This document shows, piece after piece, positions 29,288 to 38,501 of a stretch of DNA of 61,712 nt. Source of the DNA: Allomyces arbusculus. Its lineage: Eukaryota > Blastocladiomycota > Blastocladiomycetes > Blastocladiales > Blastocladiaceae. The DNA is taken from assembly GCA_027604705.1 (NCBI GenBank), contig JADHYV010000096.1:1-61712 (forward strand), written 5' to 3'. Below the pieces are notes generated by a model. The model saw only the letters and a list, made by a program, of their open reading frames with translations. It did no database searches and had not been told where the DNA came from. Numbering within the stretch: position 1 is the stretch's first letter; each line of letters opens with the position of its first letter. Both the position numbers and the translations under genes were made by a program.

Positions 29288-32200
29288 TCACGCCCGAGAC
29301 CCTAGGGTCCCAGGTGGGTAATACCGGTTCGAGCCCGCAGACGGCTTGCGCGTTCGGTTCGGGTTCACAAACTGCGACCGCGGCACGTACACGCGCTGCA
29401 CGGGCGCGGGCTCGGCTGCCGGTGGAGTCGGCTGTGAAGCCGCGACGCGCTCGGCAATGTTGGGTAAACTGCGGCGCGGACGAGGCGATACAATGGCGGG
29501 CGCCGACACGCTCGTCACGTACGGCGCGGGCGTGTGCGCCGTGGCAGCGACCACGGCCGCGACAGGGGCCGACTGCGGCGGGGCAGGTGGTAACGGCTGC
29601 TGTGCTGGTGAAACGTATGTGAACACGTTCGGATCCGAGGTGAACGTCGGGTCCGGCTGCTGCCAATCGAGTTGCGCTTGCAGTTCTTCGAGCTGCTGCA
29701 AGAGCTCGGCCTCGGCGCGGCGCTGCTCCTCTTGCTCGCGCATCTGCAAGTCCTCGAGCCGTCGCACACGCTCTGCCTCGGCTTCGGCCGCGCGTCGTTG
29801 CCGCTCAGCTTCGGCCTCGGCTTCTTGACGGCGGCGGTCGGCGGCTTGCTGGCGGCGGCGCGCCTCTTGCAGCATCTGCTGCCGCCGCATCTCCTCTTGC
29901 AACCGCTGCTTGCGTTCCTCCTCCAACAACAGACGCTGCTGCTCTTCGCGCCGTCGCCGCTCGTCCGACTCGCGGCGGCGCTGCTCGGCGATCTTCTGCT
30001 GCTCGAGCAAACGACGCTGCTCTTCCAAGCGCCGCTCCGCTTCCTCCTCCTCCAACTTGCGCCTCCGCTCCTCCTCCTCGATCCTTCGCCGCTCGGCCTC
30101 TTCGCGTCTGAGCTGCTCCAGCCGTAGCCGCTCGCGCTCGGCCTCCTGAGCGCGCTGCCTTTGCTGTTCCTCGAGCAGCCGCCGCGCATCCTCTTCCGCG
30201 CGGCGCACTTGCTCGGCGTGAATCCGCCGCTGCTCCTCCTCCTCCGCGCGCCGCACCTGTTCGGCCCGAATCCGCCGCTGCTCCTCCTCTTCTGCAGCCT
30301 GCCGGCGTCGCGCCTCGTCTTCGACCCGCTGCCGCTCAGCTTCCTCCTCCTCCTCCTCGGCAATCCGCCTCTGCTCTTCCTCTTCGTCCTCCTCGGCAAG
30401 TCGCCGCTGCTCCTCCTCAATCCTTGCACGTTCCTGCTCGACGCGCCTCCGCTCCGCGGCCTGCCGCTGCAACTGCGCAAACATCTGCGCGCGCGACTCG
30501 TGCGGCTGGGCGGGGGCCGTCGCTGTCGAAACGCTCGCTCCCCGGCGCGGAGGCGCGCCCGCATTCCGCTGCGAGATCGCCGCGGCGACCGTGGCCCCCG
30601 GGAACTGTCGCGGCGGGGCCTGCGGCTGTTGCTGCGGTGGAGGGGTCGTCATGTGCAGGACGAAACTCGACGAGGTATCCGAATCGACCATCGACGCGGG
30701 CGTGTCGAACCGGAGAATCGGTGGCGGGATGGGGGCGACGGGGAGGGTCGCGGCGACGGCCGTGTGGTGCAGCGTCCGGTCGGTGGATGCGGAGGTTGAC
30801 GGGGTGAAGGTGCTGGATGCCGCGGGGAGATTTGCGGGCGCGGGGACAGCGACGGGTCCGGTGGAGGCGGAAGGTGGAGGCGGTTGGAAGAGCCGGCGCA
30901 GTCGTTCCTGGTACGCGTAGTATTCGGCATTGGAGACAGTGGACGCGGTAGTAGCGGGAGGACGGTGGTCGTGGTCGGGCTCGGTCGCGTCCTCGTCCGA
31001 CTCGGTCGCCGCATCGTCGTCGGCATGATGCAGCACGGCAGGTGCCGGTGCCGCGGCGGGTATGGGTGCGCGTGCGACCGTGGGGCTGTGCGGTTCCGGG
31101 GCCTTGGGCGGGAGCGGGACCGCGGGCACGGCCGAAGGCACGCCCGCGGCGGCCGCGGCCGCAAGATGCGAGAACGGTCCTGGCGAATCGTTGTCGGTGG
31201 ACGGGTCCGAGTCCATAAACTCCGGCGTCGGCGCAGCCGCGGCCACACTATGCTGAGTCGCGCCTGCCGCTGGCTGGAACGCGTCGGCGTCTTGGTCGGC
31301 CTGGAATTGGCGCCGACGATTGCGGTGTTCGGGCGACGGCGGTTTCTGAATTGCGTATCCCGCTGCCGCGGCCATGTCGTGCGGCTCGCCCGTGTACGGG
31401 TCGATGCTCGGGTCGTAATTGAAAAACTCGTCGTCGTCGTCCTCATCATAGTCATCGTCGTCGTCGTACCCGCCAGCGCCGATGCGCGGCTCCATGTCGT
31501 GCAGCCGGCTATCCTCGGACATACGTTCCACTTCCTCGTCGTCATCGTGGTACGGCGGGTAGTCGACGGATGGCGTCGACGTGGACGGCGGAATCACGTA
31601 GATCGACGGGATGTTGAGTTGCAGCGTCGTTGGACGTGGCGGCGGGTGCTGGAAGAACCGGTTGACCGCGGGCGACGCGGGTGCCGAGATGTTGGGCACG
31701 GGACCATCGAGCGGTGGTGGAGGGATGACGTGCGAGCCGGAATTGCGCGGGAAGGACCGGTGCGTGGGCGACCATGGCGGGACCGAAACCACCGACTGCC
31801 GCGGGCTGTAGATGAGCTTGGGCGTTGGTGGTGGGCGCATCGACGACGCGTCCGCGTCGTGATCCGACCCGTCGCTTGAGCGCGTCGGCATAGACCCTGA
31901 ACCGTCATGGAGTGCAGCGGGAGCGGCGACGGCCGAGGGCAGTTGTTCAGACGTGCAGGCCGTGCCTGCCGAGGACCCACTTCCTCGTCCGCCCGGTTGC
32001 ATCGGCAGAGCTGGTACTGGAGCAGGGGCAGTGGGCGGCAGGACTGGTGATGGTCCCGAGACAGTCGGTGCCGCGACGAATGCTACTGCAGCAACGGGGG
32101 CCACGCCAGTCGTTGCCGGAGCCGGTGCTGCGACACCTGCCGGCGGCGCCGGCGCCGCACCACCCGATGCCGCCGACGGCCGCCGCGGCGTCGTCTTCCC

Positions 32201-33763
32201 ATCCCTCGACGCGCTCCTTCGCGGCGGCGGCCCCACCGCCGTCTTCTCGTCCCTTGACGCGCCGCGCGGCGGCGGCGGGACCGCGTTCCCCGTCCCTACC
32301 ACCGCCACCCCCGTCGCCATCGAGTCCGCATGCGGTGCCGGCTCCACCGGCTCGTCCTGCCGCCTTCGCCGCTGGTCCTCGTGTTCTTGCAGCAGGATCG
32401 TCAACTTTTCAAACAAATCCGGCTCTACGTCGTCAGTCGCGAGCGGCGTCGACGGGTTACTCCCCGCCCCCAACCCCAAACTCGGCGGCTGCGACTGCCG
32501 CCTGAGCAAAACTTTGGGCGGTTTCGCGACAAGTCGGACGGGCGCGGGCTCCGACGGCGCCGAAGACGGAATCGACGGGATCGACGACGAGGTCGTGCGA
32601 GCCGGTGCGACTGCCGCAGCGGCGGGCGCGGGGGTCGCGCCCATGGCGGGCGTGCGCACGGGGCCCGGGGACGTGGATGCGTCGCGCCTTGCAAAGACGG
32701 CGGGGCTAGAGTCGGTCTGCGTCATCGAGTCGCGCTGGTTGCGTCGTGGTGGCGGCGCATCGAGTTGCTGTTGCTGCGCAGTTATGTCGAATCGGACGGT
32801 CGGGCCGTACGGACTCCGTGGGGACGCGCCGTCGGGGGATGGGCCGTACCCCGCGGCCGCTGGTCGTGGCGGTGGGACAAAGTAGTCGGCGCCCGGTGGT
32901 GCAGGACCGCGCGGTGAGTCGAGCGGGGTCACCATATCGCGCACGGGCCGCGGCGGCGGCAGCGCGCCTTGCGCGCCGAGCGGTTGTGCGAACATGGTAG
33001 ATGCGGTTGCGCGGGTCGTCGAGGTTGGCGAAATGGACGAATCCGTGGCCGACGTCGACTTGAGCGCGCGGCGGCGGCGGCGGCAGATGCACAGGACGAT
33101 CACGATCAAGACCAGGCACAGAGCGCCTGCACCGATCAGGATCGTCAGGTTCGACATCCAGAACGACGGTTCGCCGAGATCGTCCATGGCGCGCAACCGT
33201 GTTGTTGCGTCGTGGTTGTCAGCGATCGCAGATGCGGTGTCGCGGCGGCGCAGGGCGCGTCGTGTCACGTTGTACAGCATCGGGTCGGCGCCGATGCGCA
33301 CGCCGGCGGCAAGGATATCGGCCCAGGTGGCATCATCGATGGGTGAGGGGCACGCGAGCGAGACGGTCCATTCGATGCCGACGGTCGTTTCCTCGCCGGT
33401 TCGCGGTGGTACGACCACCTCGGCAATCCAGCTCGTGGACGATGCGGAAATTCGGGGCGTGAGCGTGTGGCCGGGTCCCGGTCCAGGCTGCGAACCACGC
33501 ACGTCAATGGACCGGTCGAGGTGCGGCGCGCGCGATGATGGGTAGCACACGACAAACGCCCAGGGTACGCGTGCGAGGTCCGGATCATGCGCGGTGCCCG
33601 TCAAGCGCGCATGGACCGACATCCTGCCGGCATGCACTGCTGGCCCACGACATGGAGCGCGGTCATCCTCGAGCACGGTATACTGCAGCGTATGCGTCGC
33701 GTTGGCGTTGGCCGCAGTGGCCGTCACGGAGCTCGGTCGATCATGGGTCATTGGCGCGCGCAC
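29288..33763 (-). CDS. single-pass membrane protein with long cytoplasmic coiled coil
   Basis: The open frame has 1491 codons. It stays open above 33763 through a run of 13 cytosines, so the true start, perhaps in an upstream signal-peptide exon, is not resolved; the first ATG in frame is at 33751. Residues 1-200 look extracellular (HTLQYTVLEDD, WIAEVVVPPRTGEETTVGIE). A single membrane helix, LTILIGAGALCLVLIVIVLC, spans about 205-227 and is followed by ICRRRRR, a stop-transfer signal. The cytoplasmic part is Pro/Ser-rich to about 1090. Then comes a highly charged Arg/Glu/Gln coiled coil to about 1366, including a duplicated EEEEQRRIRAEQVRRA unit. The C-terminus is basic. The layout recalls fungal cell-surface sensors, but no family motif was found, so the role is unknown. 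Confidence 0.7.
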   Translation of the reverse strand: MRAPMTHDRPSSVTATAANANATHTLQYTVLEDDRAPCRGPAVHAGRMSVHARLTGTAHDPDLARVPWAFVVCYPSSRAPHLDRSIDVRGSQPGPGPGHTLTPRISASSTSWIAEVVVPPRTGEETTVGIEWTVSLACPSPIDDATWADILAAGVRIGADPMLYNVTRRALRRRDTASAIADNHDATTRLRAMDDLGEPSFWMSNLTILIGAGALCLVLIVIVLCICRRRRRALKSTSATDSSISPTSTTRATASTMFAQPLGAQGALPPPRPVRDMVTPLDSPRGPAPPGADYFVPPPRPAAAGYGPSPDGASPRSPYGPTVRFDITAQQQQLDAPPPRRNQRDSMTQTDSSPAVFARRDASTSPGPVRTPAMGATPAPAAAAVAPARTTSSSIPSIPSSAPSEPAPVRLVAKPPKVLLRRQSQPPSLGLGAGSNPSTPLATDDVEPDLFEKLTILLQEHEDQRRRRQDEPVEPAPHADSMATGVAVVGTGNAVPPPPRGASRDEKTAVGPPPRRSASRDGKTTPRRPSAASGGAAPAPPAGVAAPAPATTGVAPVAAVAFVAAPTVSGPSPVLPPTAPAPVPALPMQPGGRGSGSSAGTACTSEQLPSAVAAPAALHDGSGSMPTRSSDGSDHDADASSMRPPPTPKLIYSPRQSVVSVPPWSPTHRSFPRNSGSHVIPPPPLDGPVPNISAPASPAVNRFFQHPPPRPTTLQLNIPSIYVIPPSTSTPSVDYPPYHDDDEEVERMSEDSRLHDMEPRIGAGGYDDDDDYDEDDDDEFFNYDPSIDPYTGEPHDMAAAAGYAIQKPPSPEHRNRRRQFQADQDADAFQPAAGATQHSVAAAAPTPEFMDSDPSTDNDSPGPFSHLAAAAAAGVPSAVPAVPLPPKAPEPHSPTVARAPIPAAAPAPAVLHHADDDAATESDEDATEPDHDHRPPATTASTVSNAEYYAYQERLRRLFQPPPPSASTGPVAVPAPANLPAASSTFTPSTSASTDRTLHHTAVAATLPVAPIPPPILRFDTPASMVDSDTSSSFVLHMTTPPPQQQPQAPPRQFPGATVAAAISQRNAGAPPRRGASVSTATAPAQPHESRAQMFAQLQRQAAERRRVEQERARIEEEQRRLAEEDEEEEQRRIAEEEEEEAERQRVEDEARRRQAAEEEEQRRIRAEQVRRAEEEEQRRIHAEQVRRAEEDARRLLEEQQRQRAQEAERERLRLEQLRREEAERRRIEEEERRRKLEEEEAERRLEEQRRLLEQQKIAEQRRRESDERRRREEQQRLLLEEERKQRLQEEMRRQQMLQEARRRQQAADRRRQEAEAEAERQRRAAEAEAERVRRLEDLQMREQEEQRRAEAELLQQLEELQAQLDWQQPDPTFTSDPNVFTYVSPAQQPLPPAPPQSAPVAAVVAATAHTPAPYVTSVSAPAIVSPRPRRSLPNIAERVAASQPTPPAAEPAPVQRVYVPRSQFVNPNRTRKPSAGSNRYYPPGTLGSRA

Positions 33764-34691
33764 GACGGTACTCGCCGCGGACGGGGGGGGGGGGGATCTG
33801 CAGTCTATGGTCTATGCAGCAGCGAGTGTTTGGAGCGGCGCGAGCGCACTGACCGGTTGGGCGGAAAAGGACCCTGGGAAGCGCGAGCGTGGGCGGACAC
33901 GGGCCATTCGGGTACACGCGAGCGAGCAGCAGCACACCAACGCCACTCACAAAAGCGTCTAAAGCGTAACGGCCGGTGCAGGCGCAGTGTTGTCCGATGA
34001 TCAGTCAATGTTGCGTAGCTGGTGTGTGTGTTGCCTCGAATTGAGCGCCGGATACCCACCACGCTGGGTCCGGCGTGGCTCCGTCGACGTGATCTACAAG
34101 CGCGCTTGGGCAATCTATTGCGGCCAGTGGCCGGACTGGGAGGCGGTTGCAGCTGGTGGAAATGTGGTGCCCGACGATGGCGACCAAGTCTCGGCGTGTC
34201 GTCGTTTGCGGGCTCGAAAGTCGAGAAAATGCGATGCAGGGCAGGGCCTCGGTTCGCCACGCACGTGGTTTTTCAGTGCTTTCTTACGGCAAGCCCGATC
34301 CGCTCAATCCACAGGCCTGGCAAGCCACACTTGCCCGATCCAGCGAGAGACAAGCGAAACGCGTCTGTGCGAGACAAAACGGCACGCGATTTTCGCGCTT
34401 GGTCGTGCACGGCACACGGCGACGCGGCGACATGCGCATGCATTTGTGCGGGCCCGTGGCCGGGTCGCATCAGCGCGCCGACCACACGGCGCTTGTGCGG
34501 CTTCTCACGGTGCGAACGACGCCAGGACCCGCACGGCCCCGGCGGCCAACAGGCCATCAGATCGGCAGCCAACCGGTGCACGCGTGACCAGCTTGATTTA
34601 CAGCTCGCGCCCGGCCGCGCGCTCTCTCTCTCTCTCTCGCTCTCGCTCTCTCCCGCAACAGATCAACGCCGTGCAACCACCCGCACCCACC
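33764..34691. promoter_or_regulatory. divergent region with poly-C run and CT tract
   Basis: The region between the membrane protein gene and DAP-like gene 2 contains a 13-base G run on the plus strand at about 33783-33795. A CTCTCT/CTCGCT pyrimidine tract at about 34620-34655 ends about 40 bases before the ATG at 34692. No TGACTCA element was found here. Confidence 0.45.
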
Positions 34692-35254
34692 ATGGACAAT
34701 CTCGAGCACCTCGACAAGACGCACCAACCCGCGACCAAAGTCGGCGGCGTGCGCCACAAGGCGCCGCAACGCGTCCACCACGACGCGGCCAGGTACGCGT
34801 CACCGGCACCCTGCGCGACGGTGGCGACGACGGTGACGACGACGACGGCGGCGACGTGCGATCTGCGGTCTGACCGCGACCATGACTGACCGTCGGCCAC
34901 GCGTCCGTACGTAGCGCGACCGACGCGGCGCAGTCCGCGACCGCTGGCGCAGCCGCGGACACGCCGTCGTGGCCGTACGCGCGCACCGACGAGCAGGGCG
35001 GCGGCGAGACCGCGCCCGTGCAGTTTGCGACCGACCAGCCGGCCGACGACTTGCAGCGCGAGCTCGACCGCGCGCAGCACGAGGTCGCGCTCGAGCTCGA
35101 GAACGAGGAGCGCGCCGTCAAGCATCAGCAGCAGAAGACGTGGGACCAAGTGCCGACGCACGTCGCACACCACGCGGCGCCACCGCGGCACAACAAGGGC
35201 GAGCTCGGCAAGACCTACCAACTCTTCCAGCCGCGCCAGGGTCCCATGTTCTAA
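34692..35254 (+). CDS. small DAP1/DAPL1-like protein, paralogue 2
   Basis: Exons 34692-34792 and 34915-35254 (intron 122 nt, GTACGC..GTAG, CTGAC branch, phase 2) give 146 aa, the longest of the three. The start is CACCATGG. The N-terminus reads HQPATKVGGVRHKAPQRVHH and the C-terminus GELGKTYQLFQPRQGPMF. The middle has an extra Ala/Thr-rich and acidic segment (LQRELDRAQHEVALELENEE, probably helical), then QQQKTWDQVPTHVAHHAAPP, which is closely matched in paralogue 3. There is no membrane segment. Same family and same caveat as paralogue 1: the DAP1 comparison rests on the two end motifs. Confidence 0.78.
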
Positions 35255-35612
35255 GCGACCGGAGTCAAGGTCGTTTGCGCGCGTTTGTTCGTGCGCCAGG
35301 GGTTTGGGATTTGGAAGTCGTCGGCCGGTGTGATGCCGCGCGTGATGGTCCCGGCTACGGGTATAGTGGTCTTGCGGCCAAGTCATTGTTTTGGGGCGGA
35401 AATTCGCTTGTGTTTATTTCCTCTTGTCTCTACGAGGTCGTTTTTCGCCTGCAGCCCTTGTCTTTCCCCCGGACTCAACACAGTGTGTATATCACGTGTC
35501 ACACGTGACCTGGCTCACTTCGCGCTCACCACGTTGCTGCCGTTCGCCACAACTGATACAAATCAAAGTGCTCGCACAGCGCTACAGGCCGGGGTGGGTG
35601 GGCGGCGGAGCG

Positions 35613-35776
35613 GTTGGCGGCCAGGAGGCCTCGTGGGTGGTGCCTGTTGGCGACCAGCAGGCCACAGGGTGCACCGGGTTGGCGGCTGGCATGCCGTGTA
35701 GGTGGTGCCAGTCGGCGGCCGGCAGGCCGCGTGCGTGTCTCTTGGCGGTGGCTGGCAGGCTGCGTGGGTGGTTCTG
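35613..35776. repeat. minisatellite, about 33-bp unit x 5
   Basis: Units start near 35613, 35646, 35678, 35711 and 35741, each beginning G(T)TGGCGG and carrying a (C/T)GGCAGGC(C/T)GCGTGGGTGGT-like core. Copies differ by about 10-30 percent. Because the unit is close to a multiple of three, both strands stay open across it. Confidence 0.75.
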
Positions 35777-36443
35777 GCTGCGGGCATCGACCTGCCGCTG
35801 TCGTCGTGAGCACGGCCAGGGTTTCACCCTGCAAGCGCACGCGACCGGAGGCACGGAAGGAGGATGCCGCTCCAGTTCTCTGCACGCACTTCTCACGCTC
35901 CCTTGCAGCCAGCTGGTCCGGTTTTTCAAGCCTACGTGCAACGCTTGGACAGGACACGAGACAGGGCCACTGGAGGACGAGACTGGTGGAACACAGTTGG
36001 CCGCGGACCACGATGCCTTCCGCCGTGTGTGCCGACGACGCGGCGGCGGACCGGCGCATCAACGTCGACCGTGCCGGCGACAGTTCAGGTCGCAACATGA
36101 CCCATGCCGCGGTCACGTTATGAGGTAGGTTTTGGCAGGGGACGGCTGATGTGTCTGCAAGCTATCAGTGGTATTTGATTCCAAACGACCATGCAGCTGC
36201 ACGTAATTTGCCGTGTTCGGCAACCGCCGTTGTCGTGTCGCCGGTCGTCCGCGGTGTTCATGCCAGTAAACTTGGTGAGGAGCAGGCTGGTTGGTCGGCC
36301 CGGCCAGCCAGGTCGACCGGGTGGCCGAGGGACGCGCGGTGTGGACGTGTCGTGACACACAATTGAAAGCACCGACCAGGGCTGAGCTCGGCTGAGCTTC
36401 TACAATGGCACGCTCCATCCGGCACCGATGCCTTGCAACAATT

Positions 36444-36502
36444 TGACTCAACCGACCACGGCAAACGGCCACCAACGGCCACCCACGGCCGTTGACTCAA
36501 CC
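36444..36502 (+). promoter_or_regulatory. pair of TGACTCAACC elements (Gcn4/AP-1-like)
   Basis: TGACTCAACC occurs at 36444-36453 and 36493-36502, 282-340 bases upstream of the ATG of DAP-like gene 3 and in sense orientation. It is the same ten-base word, also paired, as upstream of DAP-like gene 1. Confidence 0.55.
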
Positions 36503-36700
36503 AAAAACTAAGTTTGATGAAATTTTATCATCCGCACACCGACTTCAGAGTTCGACGCCAGAGAGAAGCGAGAACAGAGTGCGACGCGGCTGCCTCCTTC
36601 CGCGTGGCACCAGAGCGAACTGTGGGACCCCGAACAGTCCCACAGAGCACGTCAGACAGCGTCAGCGGCACGCCGACGCGTCGCGCGCCGCCGGCCACGG

Positions 36701-36708
36701 TATAAAAG
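36701..36708 (+). promoter_or_regulatory. TATA box of DAP-like gene 3
   Basis: TATAAAAG stands alone in very GC-rich sequence about 80 bases before the ATG at 36784, a convincing core promoter element. Confidence 0.6.
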
Positions 36709-36783
36709 TTCGCGACGCCGCGCTCTCTTCACTCCATCGAACCTCATCACAACAACTCTCCATCCACCTCCATCTCCTCCACC

Positions 36784-37134
36784 ATGGCGGACAACCTCTC
36801 GCACGTGCAACCCGCGACCAAAGTCGGCGGCGTGCGGCACAAGCCCGCGCACCACCACAACGACGCCAAGTACGCGCCTTCTCGTCCTCTACCGCACCGG
36901 CCGGTCGTAACGGACCAAAAACTGACGCGCATTCCCACTCCGTGCTCATGTAGCCCCGCGACCAACGCGCCCCAAGCATCGGGTGACGCGCACGAGGGCG
37001 ACGCACAGGACGACAAACACCAGCAGCAAAAGACGTGGGACAATGCGCCGGCTCACGTTCCGCACGAGGCCGCACCGCCGCGCCAGAACAAGGGCGAGCT
37101 GGGCAAGACCTACCCGCTCTTCCAGCCCCGCTAA
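36784..37134 (+). CDS. small DAP1/DAPL1-like protein, paralogue 3
   Basis: Exons 36784-36869 and 36954-37134 (phase 2) give 88 aa. The intron is 84 nt (GTACGC..GTAG, ACTGAC branch) and lies exactly where paralogues 1 and 2 are split. It is a multiple of three without a stop, so the unspliced frame is also open (116 aa). I prefer the spliced form because of the conserved splice site. The start is CACCATGG. The N-terminus reads HVQPATKVGGVRHKPAHHHN; the C-terminus is GELGKTYPLFQPR directly followed by TAA. The middle is acidic, then QQQKTWDNAPAHVPHEAAPP. Its ending in QPR is the closest of the three to the QQPRK end of animal DAP1. Confidence 0.78.
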   Translation: MADNLSHVQPATKVGGVRHKPAHHHNDAKYAPSRPLPHRPVVTDQKLTRIPTPCSCSPATNAPQASGDAHEGDAQDDKHQQQKTWDNAPAHVPHEAAPPRQNKGELGKTYPLFQPR

Positions 37135-37521
37135 AGTCAACGACGTGCGCGCGACGGTCGGCGCGCACCGTGCGTGAGTGCGCGCGTGTTGAGCAAGTCG
37201 CTGCGCTGCGGCCGGAGAGTTGTGGGTCGTCACGGACCAAGTCGGGTCGTTGAGACCACATCGTACATAGCCATGTTTATACAAACGCTCTCTGCGCATT
37301 CGTTTTCTGGGTTGGGTTGGTTCTGGTGCAGCGAGTCGCCATGGATGGGCCATTGTGCGCCCAATCATTCCGGCGCTGGGGTCTCCGCTTCTTCCGCTCT
37401 CCATTCTTCAGAGCTCCACAATAGTCTGCACTCGATTTCTTACTTCATGCTTGCACTTGCCCGACCGATCACCACACCCAACCTCGCTCATTCGCCCTGC
37501 TCAATTTCCTCCAACGCGACC
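37135..37521. other. intergenic
   Basis: No motif-bearing frame is seen. It is the 3' flank of DAP-like gene 3 and the putative promoter of the orphan gene at 37522. Confidence 0.35.
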
Positions 37522-38094
37522 ATGCGCTCGTCAGGCACCGTCGCCGCGCGCTCAGCGCACTCTGAGACCCTGACCGCCAACGCGCACGCCAACCGCGGCG
37601 TGAGCCGCTACAACCGGTCCTGGACCCGCAGCGTGCGCAAGCGCGCGTTCGACGAGTTCGGAACCATGTTGCCTGGCTGTTTCAGCAAGGCCAGAAGGGA
37701 TTGACCGCCGAAGAGCTCGACGACGGCAATTTCATGCACCCGTTGCGGGTGGGCGAGCAGGAGGCACCGGTTCTGCCGCCGACACTGATATCGGCGCCCC
37801 GGACCTCGAGCGAGCGCGAGTCGCGGCCAAGCGCGCAGTCGAACGACTCGACGCTGGGCGTGCTGGGCTATCGTACAGTCGACTGTCACGCCGCCGCGTG
37901 CAGAGACCGCGAGTGCAGCATCCAGTCCCACATCAGCGAGGGCGGAACCACGGATTGCGCTCGACCTGGCAACAACAGCGGCGCAAGCGCCTGTCAAGGG
38001 TCGTCAGCACGAGAACTCGGACGAGGCTGACGACGATGACACGCATGTGCCCCGCAAGCGTCGGCGCTGCGCTGTCATTGTCTGGCGTGAGTGA
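37522..38094 (+). CDS. orphan small basic/acidic protein, exon model tentative
   Basis: The ATG at 37522 (GACCATGC) opens a frame reading HANRGVSRYNRSWTRS. A 53-nt intron 37633-37685 (GTGCGC..TTTCAG) would join it in phase 0 to QGQKGLTAEELDDGNFMHP. A second intron, 37749-37878, would join to TVTPPRAETASAASSPTSA, ending in NSDEADDDDTHVPRKRRRC and a stop at 38092-38094. The last exon has an acidic patch followed by a nuclear-type basic cluster. Phases agree, but the second intron lacks a good branch point. A frame-shifted relic is the alternative. No family is recognised. Confidence 0.35.
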
Positions 38095-38501
38095 CGGGCG
38101 CGTAATGTGAGAAGAGGTCGTGCTGTCGCGGGTCTGGTGCCGTCGCTGCAATGCATTGCCGACGATCACCACCGTCGCTGCTCGCGCTGCCGTCGCTCAG
38201 AATGAAAAAAACGCGCTGTTGCGGCTTACCGTGCAAGGAGGGCGCGTCGCAAAGAGGACGGGGGCGTGCTTGTCGTGCTTTGTGAGGAGGATGAGGATAA
38301 AGTCTGATCTTGCTCATTGCGTCTTGGCACTTGCCGAGACATTACTCCTGTGTTTTCCACACTTGCGCAAATCACCTCCACCACCCAGACACCGATACAA
38401 ACAACAGCAACAAGCGCGATGTGCCCTGTATCCAAAGCGAGCCGGGGCAACCCAAACAAAATGCGCGACGTCTGCACAACCCGTCCACCCACACTCTCCA
38501 C
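38095..38501. other. intergenic between convergent genes
   Basis: Nothing assignable is seen. The interval holds the 3' flanks of the orphan gene and of the WD40 gene. Confidence 0.35.

Larger units (their letters stand above)
35255..36783. other. intergenic between DAP-like genes 2 and 3
   Basis: It contains a minisatellite (35613-35776), two TGACTCAACC elements and a TATA box for gene 3, listed separately. Long stop-free frames on both strands over the minisatellite come from its 33-base period and are not taken as genes. Confidence 0.45.

Noticed and set aside
29300-29345. GGTTCGAGCCC string resembling a tRNA T-arm
   Set aside because: No matching acceptor, D or anticodon stems; it lies in the coding end of the large membrane protein.
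35526-36116. Long frames on both strands across 35.5-36.1 kb
   Set aside because: They arise from the 33-base period of the minisatellite and flanking GC-rich DNA.
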